Notes: generated by a model not told the origin, from the sequence alone. Shown: positions 5,935 to 13,132, counted from the stretch's first letter. The stretch is 15,228 nt of DNA from an uncultured Eubacterium sp. (GCA_910584345.1 CAJTZX010000070.1:1-15228), one strand, 5' to 3'. Numbers and translations: made by a program.

Positions 5935-7404
5935 TCAAGCCATATTCTGAAACATCTCTTTCAGCCTTGGATAAATCTCATGAAATGTCTGATAACGCTT
6001 TTCATACAGTGCCGCCAGCTCTGGATCCGGCTGCACCGTATCCGTCACTTTCACAATTGCCTGAGCCGCCTGCTTCACACTTGCATACTCCCCGTTTGCA
6101 ACTGCTGCCAGCATTGCACCGCCAAGCGCAGGCCCTTCTTCATTTGCCAACGTATCTACCTTGATATTCAAAATATTCGCAATCATTTTTTTCCAAAGCG
6201 GACTCTTTGCACCGCCGCCGCAGATTTTTGTACGTTCGATTTGAATGCCAAGCAGCTTTGCAACTTCCAGTGAATCCCGTAAAGCAAATGCCACTCCTTC
6301 CAGCACTGCCTGTGTCATATCTGCACGTGTCGTATCCATCGTCATACCGATAAATGTCCCCCGCGCTTTTGGATCATTATGCGGCGAACGCTCTCCCATT
6401 AAATATGGCAGAAAATACACATGGTTTTCTCCAAGCTTTGTAATGCCTTCCTGCTGCGCTGCAAAGTCTTTTGTTTGCAAAATATCTTCCATCCACCATT
6501 TATTGCACGATGCTGCGCTGAGCATACATCCCATCAGATGAAAATGCCCGTCTGCATGAGCAAAAGCATGCAATGCGTTATGACTGTCCACCGCAAACTG
6601 ATCACTGGAGATAAAAACCGTGCCGCTTGTGCCAAGTGAAATATTGCAGCTGCCATTGCCAACGGTACCTGTACCTACTGCTGCGGCCGCATTGTCCCCG
6701 GCTCCTGCAGCTACAATCACTGTGTCCGGTAAACCCAACGTTTGCGCCACGTCTGGCAGCAGCGTTCCGACTGCTTCATAGCTTTCATAAATATGTGCCA
6801 GCTGTTGTTCCTGAATCCCGCATATTTCCAACATTTCTTTTGACCAGCATTTCTTTTTTACATCCATCAGCAGCATACCGGAAGCGTCCGATACATCTGT
6901 GCAGTGCACTCCCGTCAGTTTATAGGCAATATAGTCTTTTGGAAGCATAATCTTAGAAATTCTTGCAAATAACTCTGGTTCCTGCTTTTTCATCCACAGC
7001 AGCTTTGGCGCCGTAAATCCTGCAAACGCAATATTAGCCGTATATTGCGACAGCTTATCTCTGCCGATCACCTCATTCAAATATTCTGTCTCTTCCATCG
7101 TTCTGCCGTCATTCCACAAAATCGCCGGACGAATCACCTGATCCTGCGCGTCCAATGCAACCAGGCCATGCATTTGTCCGCCAAAGCTGATGCCCGCCAC
7201 CTGGCTTTTGTCTGCATCTGCCGTCAGTTCTTTGATACCTGCCACACATGCCTGCCACCAGTCCGAAGGATTTTGCTCCGACCAGCCTGGCTTCGGAAAA
7301 CTAAGCGGATATTCTTTTGATACGATTTTTTCTATGGCGCCATCCGTCTGCATCAAAAGAAGCTTTACCGCTGATGTACCCAGATCAATACCTATATATA
7401 ACAT
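5935..7404 (-). CDS. xylB: Xylulokinase (FGGY carbohydrate kinase)
   Basis: A cytoplasmic kinase of 489 residues, matching the usual 480-500 of XylB, that phosphorylates a ketopentose (D-xylulose in the family type) with ATP so it can enter the pentose phosphate pathway. Visible signatures are the N-terminal phosphate loop IGIDLGTSAVK (4-14), WSEQNPSDWW (41-50), the sugar-binding GGQMHG (75-80) and WNDGR (97-101). The catalytic Asp237 lies in GAGDNAAAAVGTG. Late motifs are SLGTSGTVF, MGERSPHNDP and ICGGGAKSPLW. AGGAG lies six bases before the ATG. It is the second gene of the operon, 15 bases after the isomerase stop. The sequence resembles xylulokinases, but its partner is not a xylose isomerase, so the physiological substrate could be another ketose such as a ribulose. 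Confidence 0.9.
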   Translation of the reverse strand: MLYIGIDLGTSAVKLLLMQTDGAIEKIVSKEYPLSFPKPGWSEQNPSDWWQACVAGIKELTADADKSQVAGISFGGQMHGLVALDAQDQVIRPAILWNDGRTMEETEYLNEVIGRDKLSQYTANIAFAGFTAPKLLWMKKQEPELFARISKIMLPKDYIAYKLTGVHCTDVSDASGMLLMDVKKKCWSKEMLEICGIQEQQLAHIYESYEAVGTLLPDVAQTLGLPDTVIVAAGAGDNAAAAVGTGTVGNGSCNISLGTSGTVFISSDQFAVDSHNALHAFAHADGHFHLMGCMLSAASCNKWWMEDILQTKDFAAQQEGITKLGENHVYFLPYLMGERSPHNDPKARGTFIGMTMDTTRADMTQAVLEGVAFALRDSLEVAKLLGIQIERTKICGGGAKSPLWKKMIANILNIKVDTLANEEGPALGGAMLAAVANGEYASVKQAAQAIVKVTDTVQPDPELAALYEKRYQTFHEIYPRLKEMFQNMA

Positions 7405-7419
7405 TTCATTCTCCTGTTT

Positions 7420-8907
7420 TTATTCAAATGGATTTTCTGTCTGATAACGCATCTCTTTTGGCTGATTAAATCCTATTTCTTTTGGATCTACTCCGATCAG
7501 CTTAAACACTTCATACAGACTCTTTCCAAAATGTCCGAATGCAACCGCACCGTGATGCGGATAGTTGCCTTCGATCAGTACATGACGGTAAAATCTGCCC
7601 ATTTGCGGAATAGCAAATACGCCAATGGATCCAAACGATTTCGTTGCAACCGGAAGCACTTCGCCCTGTGCCACATAAGCGCGCAGCTTTGCATCCGCTG
7701 TGCTCTGCAGTCTGAAAAATGTTATATCGCCAGGAACGATGTCGCCTTCCAGTGTTCCCTGAGTCACTTCTTCCGGCAGTGTGCGCGCCATAATCATCTG
7801 ATATTTCATGGAACAGGCAGACAATTTACTCGAACATGTATTTCCGCAATGGAATCCCATAAAAGTATCTTTCAATGTATAGTTAAATTTGCCTTTTATG
7901 CTTTCTTCATACATATCCGCCGGAACCGTATTGTTAATATCCAAAAGCGTCACTGCATCCTCACTGACGCATGTGCCGATAAATTCGCTCAACGCCCCGT
8001 AAATATCTACTTCACAAGAAACCGGAATCCCTCTTCCTGTCAGACGGCTGTTTACATAACACGGCACAAACCCAAACTGTGTCTGGAACGCCGGCCAGCA
8101 TTTTCCTGCGATACATACATATTCGCGGTACCCTTTATGCTCCTCAATCCAATCTAATAAGGTAAGCTCATACTGCGCCAGCTTTGGCAGAATCTCCGGT
8201 TTCTGGTTTCCCGCGCCCAGCTCTTTTTCCATATCCGCTACTACATCCGGAATACGCGCATCGTCTTTATGCTTATGAAATGCTTCAAATAAATCCAGTT
8301 CTGAATTTTCTTCGATTTCAACACCCAGATTATACAGCTGTTTAATCGGCGCATTGCAGGCTAGAAAATTCGTAGGACGTGGACCAAAGCTGATAATTTT
8401 CAGGCTGCTAAGCCCGACTGCCGCACGTGCAACAGGCAAAAACTCATGAATCATATCTGCACATTCTGCGGCCGTACCAACCGGATATTCCGGAATATAC
8501 GCACGTACATTGCGCAGCTTTAAATTATAGCTTGCATTGAGCATACCGCAGTATGCATCTCCGCGCCCGCCAATCAGGCTGTCGCCGGATTCTTCTGCTG
8601 CTGCCACAAACATCTTTGGCCCTTCAAAATGCTTCGCCAGCAATGTTTCTGAAATTTCCGGCCCAAAATTGCCCAGATATACAACAAGCGCATTACACCC
8701 TGCCTTCTTTACATCTTCTAATGCCTGCTGCATATGTATCTCACTCTCTACAATACAGACCGGACATTCATAAATATCCGCCTCGTCATATTTTGCACGA
8801 TACGCTTCTACCAACGCTTTGCGTCTGTTCACCGACAGACTTTCCGGAAAACAGTCACGGCTGACAGCTACAATACCGGCTTTTACTTTTGGAATGTTTT
8901 GAAACAT
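7420..8907 (-). CDS. L-fucose/L-arabinose isomerase superfamily sugar isomerase
   Basis: A metal-dependent aldose-ketose isomerase of 495 residues. The first 330 residues form two Rossmann-like domains (NALVVYLGNFGPE, IISFGPRPTNF). The last third is the beta-barrel C-terminal domain of the fucose isomerase group. Candidate metal ligands are Glu299 in SCEVDIYGAL, Asp323 in TLLDINN and a His around 451-452 in NYPHHGAVAFGHFG, matching the Glu-Asp-His set of FucI. ATG 8907 was chosen because AAGGAGG lies seven bases upstream; 13 further upstream codons overlap the leader. It is the first gene of a two-gene unit with the xylulokinase. Substrate cannot be read from sequence: L-arabinose, D-arabinose or a related sugar are all possible. 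Confidence 0.82.
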   Translation of the reverse strand: MFQNIPKVKAGIVAVSRDCFPESLSVNRRKALVEAYRAKYDEADIYECPVCIVESEIHMQQALEDVKKAGCNALVVYLGNFGPEISETLLAKHFEGPKMFVAAAEESGDSLIGGRGDAYCGMLNASYNLKLRNVRAYIPEYPVGTAAECADMIHEFLPVARAAVGLSSLKIISFGPRPTNFLACNAPIKQLYNLGVEIEENSELDLFEAFHKHKDDARIPDVVADMEKELGAGNQKPEILPKLAQYELTLLDWIEEHKGYREYVCIAGKCWPAFQTQFGFVPCYVNSRLTGRGIPVSCEVDIYGALSEFIGTCVSEDAVTLLDINNTVPADMYEESIKGKFNYTLKDTFMGFHCGNTCSSKLSACSMKYQMIMARTLPEEVTQGTLEGDIVPGDITFFRLQSTADAKLRAYVAQGEVLPVATKSFGSIGVFAIPQMGRFYRHVLIEGNYPHHGAVAFGHFGKSLYEVFKLIGVDPKEIGFNQPKEMRYQTENPFE

Positions 8908-8931
8908 AAAAAATCCTCCTTCGCTTTCTAC

Positions 8932-8946
8932 ATGTATTTGATACAT
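8932..8946. promoter_or_regulatory. Palindromic operator candidate at the isomerase transcription start
   Basis: ATGTAT-TTG-ATACAT is a perfect 6-3-6 inverted repeat just downstream of the -10 box, covering the predicted transcription start. A repressor bound here would block initiation. The AraC-type protein encoded next door normally binds direct repeats upstream of the promoter, so the palindrome may belong to a different regulator. Confidence 0.4.
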
Positions 8947-8948
8947 AC

Positions 8949-8977
8949 ATTATAGAAACGCAAAGAAGGATATGCAA
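8949..8977 (-). promoter_or_regulatory. Promoter of the isomerase-xylulokinase operon
   Basis: Read on the minus strand, TTGCAT (8972-8977), 17 bases, then TATAAT (8949-8954): near-consensus sigma-A boxes at ideal spacing. Predicted transcription start is about 8942, giving a leader of about 35 bases with an AAGGAGG site. The promoter lies in the 87-base gap after the AraC-type gene. Confidence 0.75.
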
Positions 8978-8994
8978 TCGAAAACTTGTCGCAG

Positions 8995-9840
8995 TTATGT
9001 CACTTTTTTGTCTTTGTTACTTTTCATCCTGCTTTTCCGATACTCTGCCGGCGGCACTCCAAAACGTCTCCGAAATGCTTTTGCAAAGCTGCGGCTGTCT
9101 GGAAATCCACACTCCATGGCAATCTCACCAACCGGCATATCTGTATTCATAAGCAGACGATATCCGGCCTGTGTACGCAGATCAGATACATAAGTCTTAT
9201 AATTAATGCCTGCATATTTTTGAAACATCTTAGATAAATAAGCCGGAGAAAATCCAAAAATATGCGCAACACCTTCCAATGTCAAATCTTCTCTGTAATT
9301 TACCTGGATGTAATTTGTAATTTTAGAAAGCCTGTCCAAATTTCTGTTTTGCCTTTTTGTTTCTTCGTCTACTTCCAGAATCCGGTAGTCTGCAACGAGC
9401 AGGTACATAATCTGATAAAAATCACTTAAGATTTGTAGCAAGTATCCGGTCTGTCTTTGCTCGTATGCTTTCTGCATCCGCCGAATAAGGCAGGACAATG
9501 CTTCATCTTTCTGACAGGAGCGAGAAAATAGCAAATGATCGACATCCTCGATATAAGTATCAAACAACCCTCTTGGAATCTGCAAGACAAGTGTAAAATT
9601 AGGCTCCGGACAATCTATGCTGTGAACTTCGTTAGAATTCACTAAAATAAACTGCTCCCGCCCAAGCCGATAAAGCCTGGAATCAATATAAAAGTCAATA
9701 CTTCCTTCCAGTACCAAAAAGATTTCAATAGAGCGGTGCCAATGCTTGGATACTTTGTAACTGCCATCTTTTCCTTCAAACACAAACAGCCGAAACGGCA
9801 GATCTTCATTTGGCAGAACAAGCTCATGTCTAAAATCCAT
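8995..9840 (-). CDS. AraC-family transcriptional regulator
   Basis: A DNA-binding regulator of 281 residues. The N-terminal half (1-150) is a cupin-type sugar-sensing fold with the HWHRSIEIFLVLEG motif (33-46) and VNSNEVHSID. The C-terminal 100 residues carry the two helix-turn-helix units of AraC, including LEGVAHIFGFSPAYLSKMF and VGEIAMECGFPDSRSFAKAF. AAAGGAG lies nine bases before the ATG. It is immediately upstream of the isomerase-kinase unit and most likely controls it in response to the sugar. Only 37 bases separate it from the coiled-coil gene upstream and no separate promoter is evident, so it may be read from that gene's promoter. Confidence 0.93.
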   Translation of the reverse strand: MDFRHELVLPNEDLPFRLFVFEGKDGSYKVSKHWHRSIEIFLVLEGSIDFYIDSRLYRLGREQFILVNSNEVHSIDCPEPNFTLVLQIPRGLFDTYIEDVDHLLFSRSCQKDEALSCLIRRMQKAYEQRQTGYLLQILSDFYQIMYLLVADYRILEVDEETKRQNRNLDRLSKITNYIQVNYREDLTLEGVAHIFGFSPAYLSKMFQKYAGINYKTYVSDLRTQAGYRLLMNTDMPVGEIAMECGFPDSRSFAKAFRRRFGVPPAEYRKSRMKSNKDKKVT

Positions 9841-9877
9841 GAATCAGAACTCCTTTGATAAAGCATTCAAAACATAA

Positions 9878-11158
9878 CTACACTGCAATCGTCATCATTC
9901 CTTTTGTATGCAATTTTTTCCGTTTGCCTGCTTTGTCAATATAATTGATGTAATATGGATATGTTTCAATCTCCAATATCTCTCCCTGCTCTTTTCCCTG
10001 CGTTTGATTATCTTCCATACAGTCCATATCATCCAAATCTTTCTCGCTGAAAATCTCTCCTATGCGCAGTTCGTCCCTACAGTAAAAGCCGATTGCTTCC
10101 AAATACTGATTTAACGCAGACAAGAGCTTTTCTTCAAACTCGGCCTTCCCAGACTTCATCCTGCGGTACAATGCTTCCACCATCTTTCCAATCAGGTCTT
10201 CCTGTACGACCTGAACAAATGCCCGCAATACATCCTCCAGCTCAGATTTTGGCGTAAACTGTCTGGCAGTTGTGCGAATATCCTTTTGATAACGCTGATA
10301 CATTTTCTTATATGGATCGTAATCCGGTACTGATTCAAAAAAGCGATCCAAAACGATTGTATTCGCAAATCTGGTTACCATAATCTGAATATTCCCGGCC
10401 GTAATTGTATATTTCTCCTTATTCTGCGTAATCATGAACGGACTTTGAACTTCATCCTTCTGCAGCATATTTTCCAAGGAACGATCTTTTACCCGGTCCA
10501 GCAAATCACTGATCTTATCATTTGCCTGTACCAGCTTTTTCGATAAATTGAATGCTTTGCGCTTTTCTTCCTGAAAGCTTTTATCTACAGCGTCATACGC
10601 TTGTTTCGCCTCATCTAATTCTTGACTTACCGCCGCAAGTCTGCTTTCGTATTCGGCATTCTTCTGTTCCAAAGTATCTATGCGCGCCAGCAAATCATTG
10701 ACATTCGGCGCATCCGGATCTGGCTCGTTTACAGCTTCCAGATATGCATATACTTCCCGAATTCTGGCAGCTAACATCTGATTGCCTTTTTTGATCTCTT
10801 CCTTTTGTTTCTCAAATTCCTGGCCGATAATCTGCTCGATCTCCTGCCCCCTGGACGCAGCCTCCGTTTCCATCTGGCTAATCTGTGAAATCATCGTTTC
10901 ACACTGGGAAAAAACTGACTCACATTGCGTGGATACCTTTTCAATGGCATCTTTATTTTCCCGAAGTTCCTGATAGGAATCACTCATATTACTGTCTAAT
11001 ACTTCCTGTGCATCCATTGTCTGCTGTACTTTTACGAGAATATCCCTGATACTTTTTTCATTTTTCTCGGATCTTCTGTTATAATGATCTACTAGCAGAC
11101 GCAGTAGCCCATTACATTCATCCGATAATACATATTTCAGGTTCTTCCAAAATCCCAT
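9878..11158 (-). CDS. Coiled-coil protein of unknown function
   Basis: A 426-residue protein I cannot place in a family. Residues about 30-240 are charged heptad-rich helix with long coiled coils; two breaks are visible, including the NEPDPDAPNV linker at about 143-152. Residues about 245-400 look globular and mixed (ITAGNIQIMVTRFANTIVLD, then helical segments), followed by an acidic patch (SEKDLDDMDCMEDN). The C-terminus is a short strand-rich tail (YPYYINYIDKAGKRKKLHTKG). There is no signal peptide or membrane span. GAGG lies eight bases before the ATG. It precedes the AraC gene in the same orientation with a 37-base gap. Its composition hints at a scaffolding or cytoskeletal role, but this is a guess. 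Confidence 0.7.
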   Translation of the reverse strand: MGFWKNLKYVLSDECNGLLRLLVDHYNRRSEKNEKSIRDILVKVQQTMDAQEVLDSNMSDSYQELRENKDAIEKVSTQCESVFSQCETMISQISQMETEAASRGQEIEQIIGQEFEKQKEEIKKGNQMLAARIREVYAYLEAVNEPDPDAPNVNDLLARIDTLEQKNAEYESRLAAVSQELDEAKQAYDAVDKSFQEEKRKAFNLSKKLVQANDKISDLLDRVKDRSLENMLQKDEVQSPFMITQNKEKYTITAGNIQIMVTRFANTIVLDRFFESVPDYDPYKKMYQRYQKDIRTTARQFTPKSELEDVLRAFVQVVQEDLIGKMVEALYRRMKSGKAEFEEKLLSALNQYLEAIGFYCRDELRIGEIFSEKDLDDMDCMEDNQTQGKEQGEILEIETYPYYINYIDKAGKRKKLHTKGMMTIAV

Positions 11159-11184
11159 TTTATCATCCTCGCTTTCTTATCTGC

Positions 11185-11199
11185 TTATGTTCGACATAA
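11185..11199. promoter_or_regulatory. Palindromic operator candidate upstream of the coiled-coil gene
   Basis: TTATGT-TCG-ACATAA is a perfect 6-3-6 inverted repeat, placed just downstream of the -10 box and spanning the predicted transcription start of the coiled-coil gene. The position and geometry are the same as for the palindrome at the isomerase promoter, though the base sequence differs. Confidence 0.35.
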
Positions 11200-11208
11200 A
11201 CTGCATTC

Positions 11209-11237
11209 ATTATATCGGACAATCTGCCCAAAATCAA
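11209..11237 (-). promoter_or_regulatory. Promoter of the coiled-coil gene (and perhaps the AraC gene)
   Basis: On the minus strand TTGATT (11232-11237), 17 bases, then TATAAT (11209-11214): strong sigma-A boxes about 50 bases before the start codon. No better promoter was found for the AraC gene, so this one may serve both. Confidence 0.7.
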
Positions 11238-11287
11238 TATTTTTCATACATTTTTGCAGATTTATGTTCACAGTATCATATTCCGTC

Positions 11288-11323
11288 GTGTAACAATTCA
11301 GATAACCCTTTGAATTGTTACAC
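11288..11323. repeat. 13-bp perfect inverted repeat in the divergent promoter region
   Basis: GTGTAACAATTCA (11288-11300) and its exact complement (11311-11323) are separated by 10 bases. No T-run follows on the plus strand. It sits about 50 bases behind the minus-strand -35 box and 20 bases before the plus-strand -35 box of the small membrane protein gene. This is a good place for a regulator acting on one or both genes, so an operator is more likely than a terminator. Confidence 0.5.
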
Positions 11324-11343
11324 AATATTAATTACATTTTACA

Positions 11344-11372
11344 TTGACTTTATGTCTGAATTGGATTATTAT
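11344..11372 (+). promoter_or_regulatory. Promoter of the 78-residue membrane protein gene
   Basis: TTGACT (11344-11349), 17 bases, then TATTAT (11367-11372). An overlapping TATAAT (11370-11375) would be at a 20-base spacing. The leader is about 80 bases. Confidence 0.6.
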
Positions 11373-11460
11373 AATAGTGAACTATATTTATTCGCAAAAT
11401 AGTCTGCAATAAACAGATGCTATTTTGTACAAAAATAATAAAAAGAAAAGAGGTCCTCAT

Positions 11461-11697
11461 ATGCATCAAATAACGATCACCGTGGAAACAATGCTTGAAT
11501 ACGGATTTGTAGCTTTTTGTATTATCGGAAATTTTATCTGGCTGCTGCAAAGTATTCATGAAGCAAGAAAATGCAGAAAAGAACATCCGGAATGTTCGCA
11601 AAATTTCCGTTATTGTTTTAAAGGTTGCAAGAAAAGAGATATGCTTTCCGAAGAAGAATTAATTAAACTCAGACAAGAAATTTTAAATCTGGATTGA
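11461..11697 (+). CDS. Small one-pass membrane protein, unknown function
   Basis: A 78-residue protein. One hydrophobic span (about 10-29, LEYGFVAFCIIGNFIWLLQS) is followed by a basic tail with four cysteines at about 37, 45, 53 and 57 (KCRKEHPEC and YCFKGCKK), which could bind metal or form disulfides. The C-terminus is a short helix (SEEELIKLRQEILNLD). ATG 11461 was chosen because AGAGG lies about seven bases upstream; the frame is open for 12 more codons. It stands alone, divergent from the coiled-coil gene, with its own promoter. No family recognised. Confidence 0.65.
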   Translation: MHQITITVETMLEYGFVAFCIIGNFIWLLQSIHEARKCRKEHPECSQNFRYCFKGCKKRDMLSEEELIKLRQEILNLD

Positions 11698-12069
11698 TGA
11701 TTTTATTTTTGTATTTTCATATTTCAACAGCAAGAGGCCCAAACAATGTATAGATACATGTTTGAACCCCTTTGCTTTTTCCTGTTATCGTTTACATCTT
11801 TTATGAAATCTCTCTTTTCTGCCATATTGCATTCTTCCTCCCCTTTTTCATGTATCATCTACCCACATATATCATCTACCCACATGTATCATCTACCCAT
11901 TAGAAGAAACTCTTTTCCTACAGGCTCTAATTATGAGAAAAAGCTATTTACATCCGGAAAACCCGCAAATCCATTCGCCCCAGCTGAACGGCTATATCAC
12001 GATTCCCATTCTTTTATCTTCATAATGACCTTTGCATGATATCATTCTGATATTTTGTTTTTGCTATCA
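11698..12069. other. Non-coding stretch holding a tandem repeat
   Basis: No convincing gene. A 97-codon plus-strand frame (11746-12039) has AAGAGG eight bases before its ATG, but its composition is not protein-like and the 17-bp repeats inside it break the reading phase. No terminator is evident after the preceding membrane protein gene. The only clear structure is the triple repeat at 11849-11899. Confidence 0.4.
11849..11899. repeat. Three tandem copies of a 17-bp repeat
   Basis: Consensus CAYRTATCATCTACCCA. Copies lie at 11849-11865, 11866-11882 and 11883-11899. Copies one and three are identical; copy two differs at one base (A for G at position 4). There are no spacers. The unit length is not a multiple of three, so it is not a protein repeat. 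It could be a site array for a DNA-binding protein or a slippage-prone locus. Confidence 0.85.
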
Positions 12070-12098
12070 TTGACTTTTTATAAAAAAGAAGATATGCT
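12070..12098 (+). promoter_or_regulatory. Promoter for the AbiEi-like gene
   Basis: TTGACT (12070-12075), 17 bases, then TATGCT (12093-12098), 57 bases before the ATG of the broken antitoxin gene. AGAGGTG serves as its ribosome binding site. Confidence 0.55.
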
Positions 12099-12155
12099 AT
12101 AACAAATCACATAATTGTTGAGATATTTTTGTGTGGATTAATAGAGGTGTAATCA

Positions 12156-12460
12156 ATGCTTGAGGAAAAAGTGATAGATATTGTCAGAAGAATTTTTTTG
12201 ACCATGATTGTATTATGACGACCGCTGAACTTGATTCTTATAAACTATATTATGCTGATATTCAGAAATTATTAGATGAAGGACTGATTGAAAAGATAAA
12301 ATGGGGATATTACCATTGGGTGGATTCTTTTGATGGACAGGAGGTTAAGATCATCAATCGGCTTTTTCCAGATGCAGTCCTTTGTATGGAAACAGCTCTC
12401 TTTTATTATCAATATAGCGACCGTAATCCTGCCGAATGGAATATTACGGTTGATGAATGA
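12156..12460 (+). pseudogene. AbiEi-type (type IV) antitoxin, frameshifted and truncated
   Basis: The first part reads MLEEKVIDIVRRIF from ATG 12156 and then runs out of frame at a run of seven T (12193-12199). The remainder (TTAELDSYKLYYADIQKLLD, then DEGLIEKIKWGYYHW) continues in the -1 frame to 12460. Joined, they give the N-terminal winged helix and the start of the AbiEi domain (INRLFPDAVLCMETALFYY, SDRNPAEWNITVDE). Members are usually about 190-300 residues; here only about 100 remain and no AbiEii toxin gene follows. One missing T would explain the shift. Slippage on the T-run during transcription or translation would also restore the frame, but the lost C-terminus argues for decay. 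Confidence 0.7.
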
Positions 12461-12491
12461 AACATCAATATTGCATCACTGTCTGGTATAA

Positions 12492-12605
12492 AGAACCAGA
12501 AAATCATTTGCACAAATCTATGCATATCGCGTTATCACGAATACTTTTCAGGAAGCCATAGAAAAAATTAAAAATGAAGGTGTGCTTTGCTCATTGAGGA
12601 GGTGA
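12492..12605 (+). pseudogene. Orphan C-terminal coding fragment, unidentified
   Basis: A 37-codon open stretch without a start has protein-like content (TNTFQEAIEKIKNEGVLC) and ends at a TGA embedded in the following AGGAGGTGAT motif. That stop/ribosome-binding-site overlap is typical of two adjacent genes in an operon, so this may be the tail of a gene whose front was deleted. Family unknown. Confidence 0.3.
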
Positions 12606-12610
12606 TATCA

Positions 12611-12718
12611 TTGAATAAAAAGAAAAGACTTTTGTTCAGAGACGGTCTTGCCATGTCCATGGAACCCATGCAGAGGAGCAGGCATATGGAAATCTGTATG
12701 GGCGTAAAAAATGTTTAA
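12611..12718 (+). CDS. Possible 35-residue peptide behind a perfect ribosome binding site
   Basis: AGGAGGTGAT (12597-12606) matches the 16S anti-Shine-Dalgarno over ten bases and sits eight bases (counted from GGAGG) before TTG 12611. The peptide is basic (KKKRLLFRDGLAM) and Met-rich and is not recognised. A second frame across the same DNA is also open, so this may be the start of a larger gene broken by a frameshift. Confidence 0.3.
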   Translation: MNKKKRLLFRDGLAMSMEPMQRSRHMEICMGVKNV

Positions 12719-12808
12719 ACATAATATGACACACTGCCATATGCCCTGCTGTTTTCTGTACTGAAACAATATTTTAAATTTTAATTATATATGAATGAGG
12801 GTACAGAA

Positions 12809-13066
12809 ATGAAATATATAAATGCAGCAGAAATATTACCTGAGCGATTACTGCAGGAATTACAAACTTACAGCGGCGGAAATATATTATATGTTCCCAA
12901 AGCGGGAACAAAAGCTGGCTGGGGAACAGAAAGCGGTTCTAAAACCTTTTATCAGGAACGGAACCGGAAAATAAAGACGTTATTCAGAGAAGGGAATTCT
13001 GTTGACGAGTTGGCACTGCAGTATGGATTGTCAAGCAGTACAATAAAAAGAATTATATACAATTAA
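12809..13066 (+). CDS. CD3324-family small DNA-binding regulator
   Basis: An 85-residue protein of the CD3324/Mor-activator-like group common in Clostridia. It starts with KYINAAEILPERLLQELQ, has the central GGNILYVPK strand and the WGTESGSK segment, and ends in a helix-turn-helix (VDELALQYGLSSSTIKRIIY). GAGGG lies seven to eight bases before ATG 12809; a second ATG 18 bases earlier overlaps that site and is rejected. Length is as expected and the gene looks intact, unlike its neighbours. It is a single gene with its own terminator, and may regulate the truncated ABC exporter next to it. Its true target is unknown. Confidence 0.82.
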   Translation: MKYINAAEILPERLLQELQTYSGGNILYVPKAGTKAGWGTESGSKTFYQERNRKIKTLFREGNSVDELALQYGLSSSTIKRIIYN

Positions 13067-13072
13067 GAAAAA

Positions 13073-13104
13073 GGTGTCTGCCTGAAGGGGCAGGCATCTT
13101 TTCT
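13073..13104 (+). terminator. Terminator after the CD3324-family gene
   Basis: GGTGTCTGCC (13073-13082) pairs with GGCAGGCATC (13089-13098) over ten pairs including two G-T wobbles, with a six-base loop. TTTTCT follows. It starts seven bases past the stop codon. Confidence 0.85.
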
Positions 13105-13132
13105 CATGTTTGGTTATAACTGTTTTGCCCAC

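Noticed and set aside
7531..8157. 208-codon plus-strand frame inside the isomerase gene
   Set aside because: It is antisense to a strongly supported enzyme gene and its Cys/His/Arg-rich composition is that of a shadow frame.
11849..11899. CRISPR array
   Set aside because: The repeats touch each other without spacers and are only 17 bp long. No cas genes are present.
11746..12039. 97-codon plus-strand frame over the 17-bp repeats
   Set aside because: There is an AAGAGG motif upstream, but the content is low-complexity Ser/Phe/His and the 17-bp units change frame, so coding is unlikely.
12193..12199. Programmed -1 frameshift site in the AbiEi-like gene
   Set aside because: The T7 run could allow slippage, but the gene also lacks its C-terminal half and its toxin partner, so simple decay is the better explanation.
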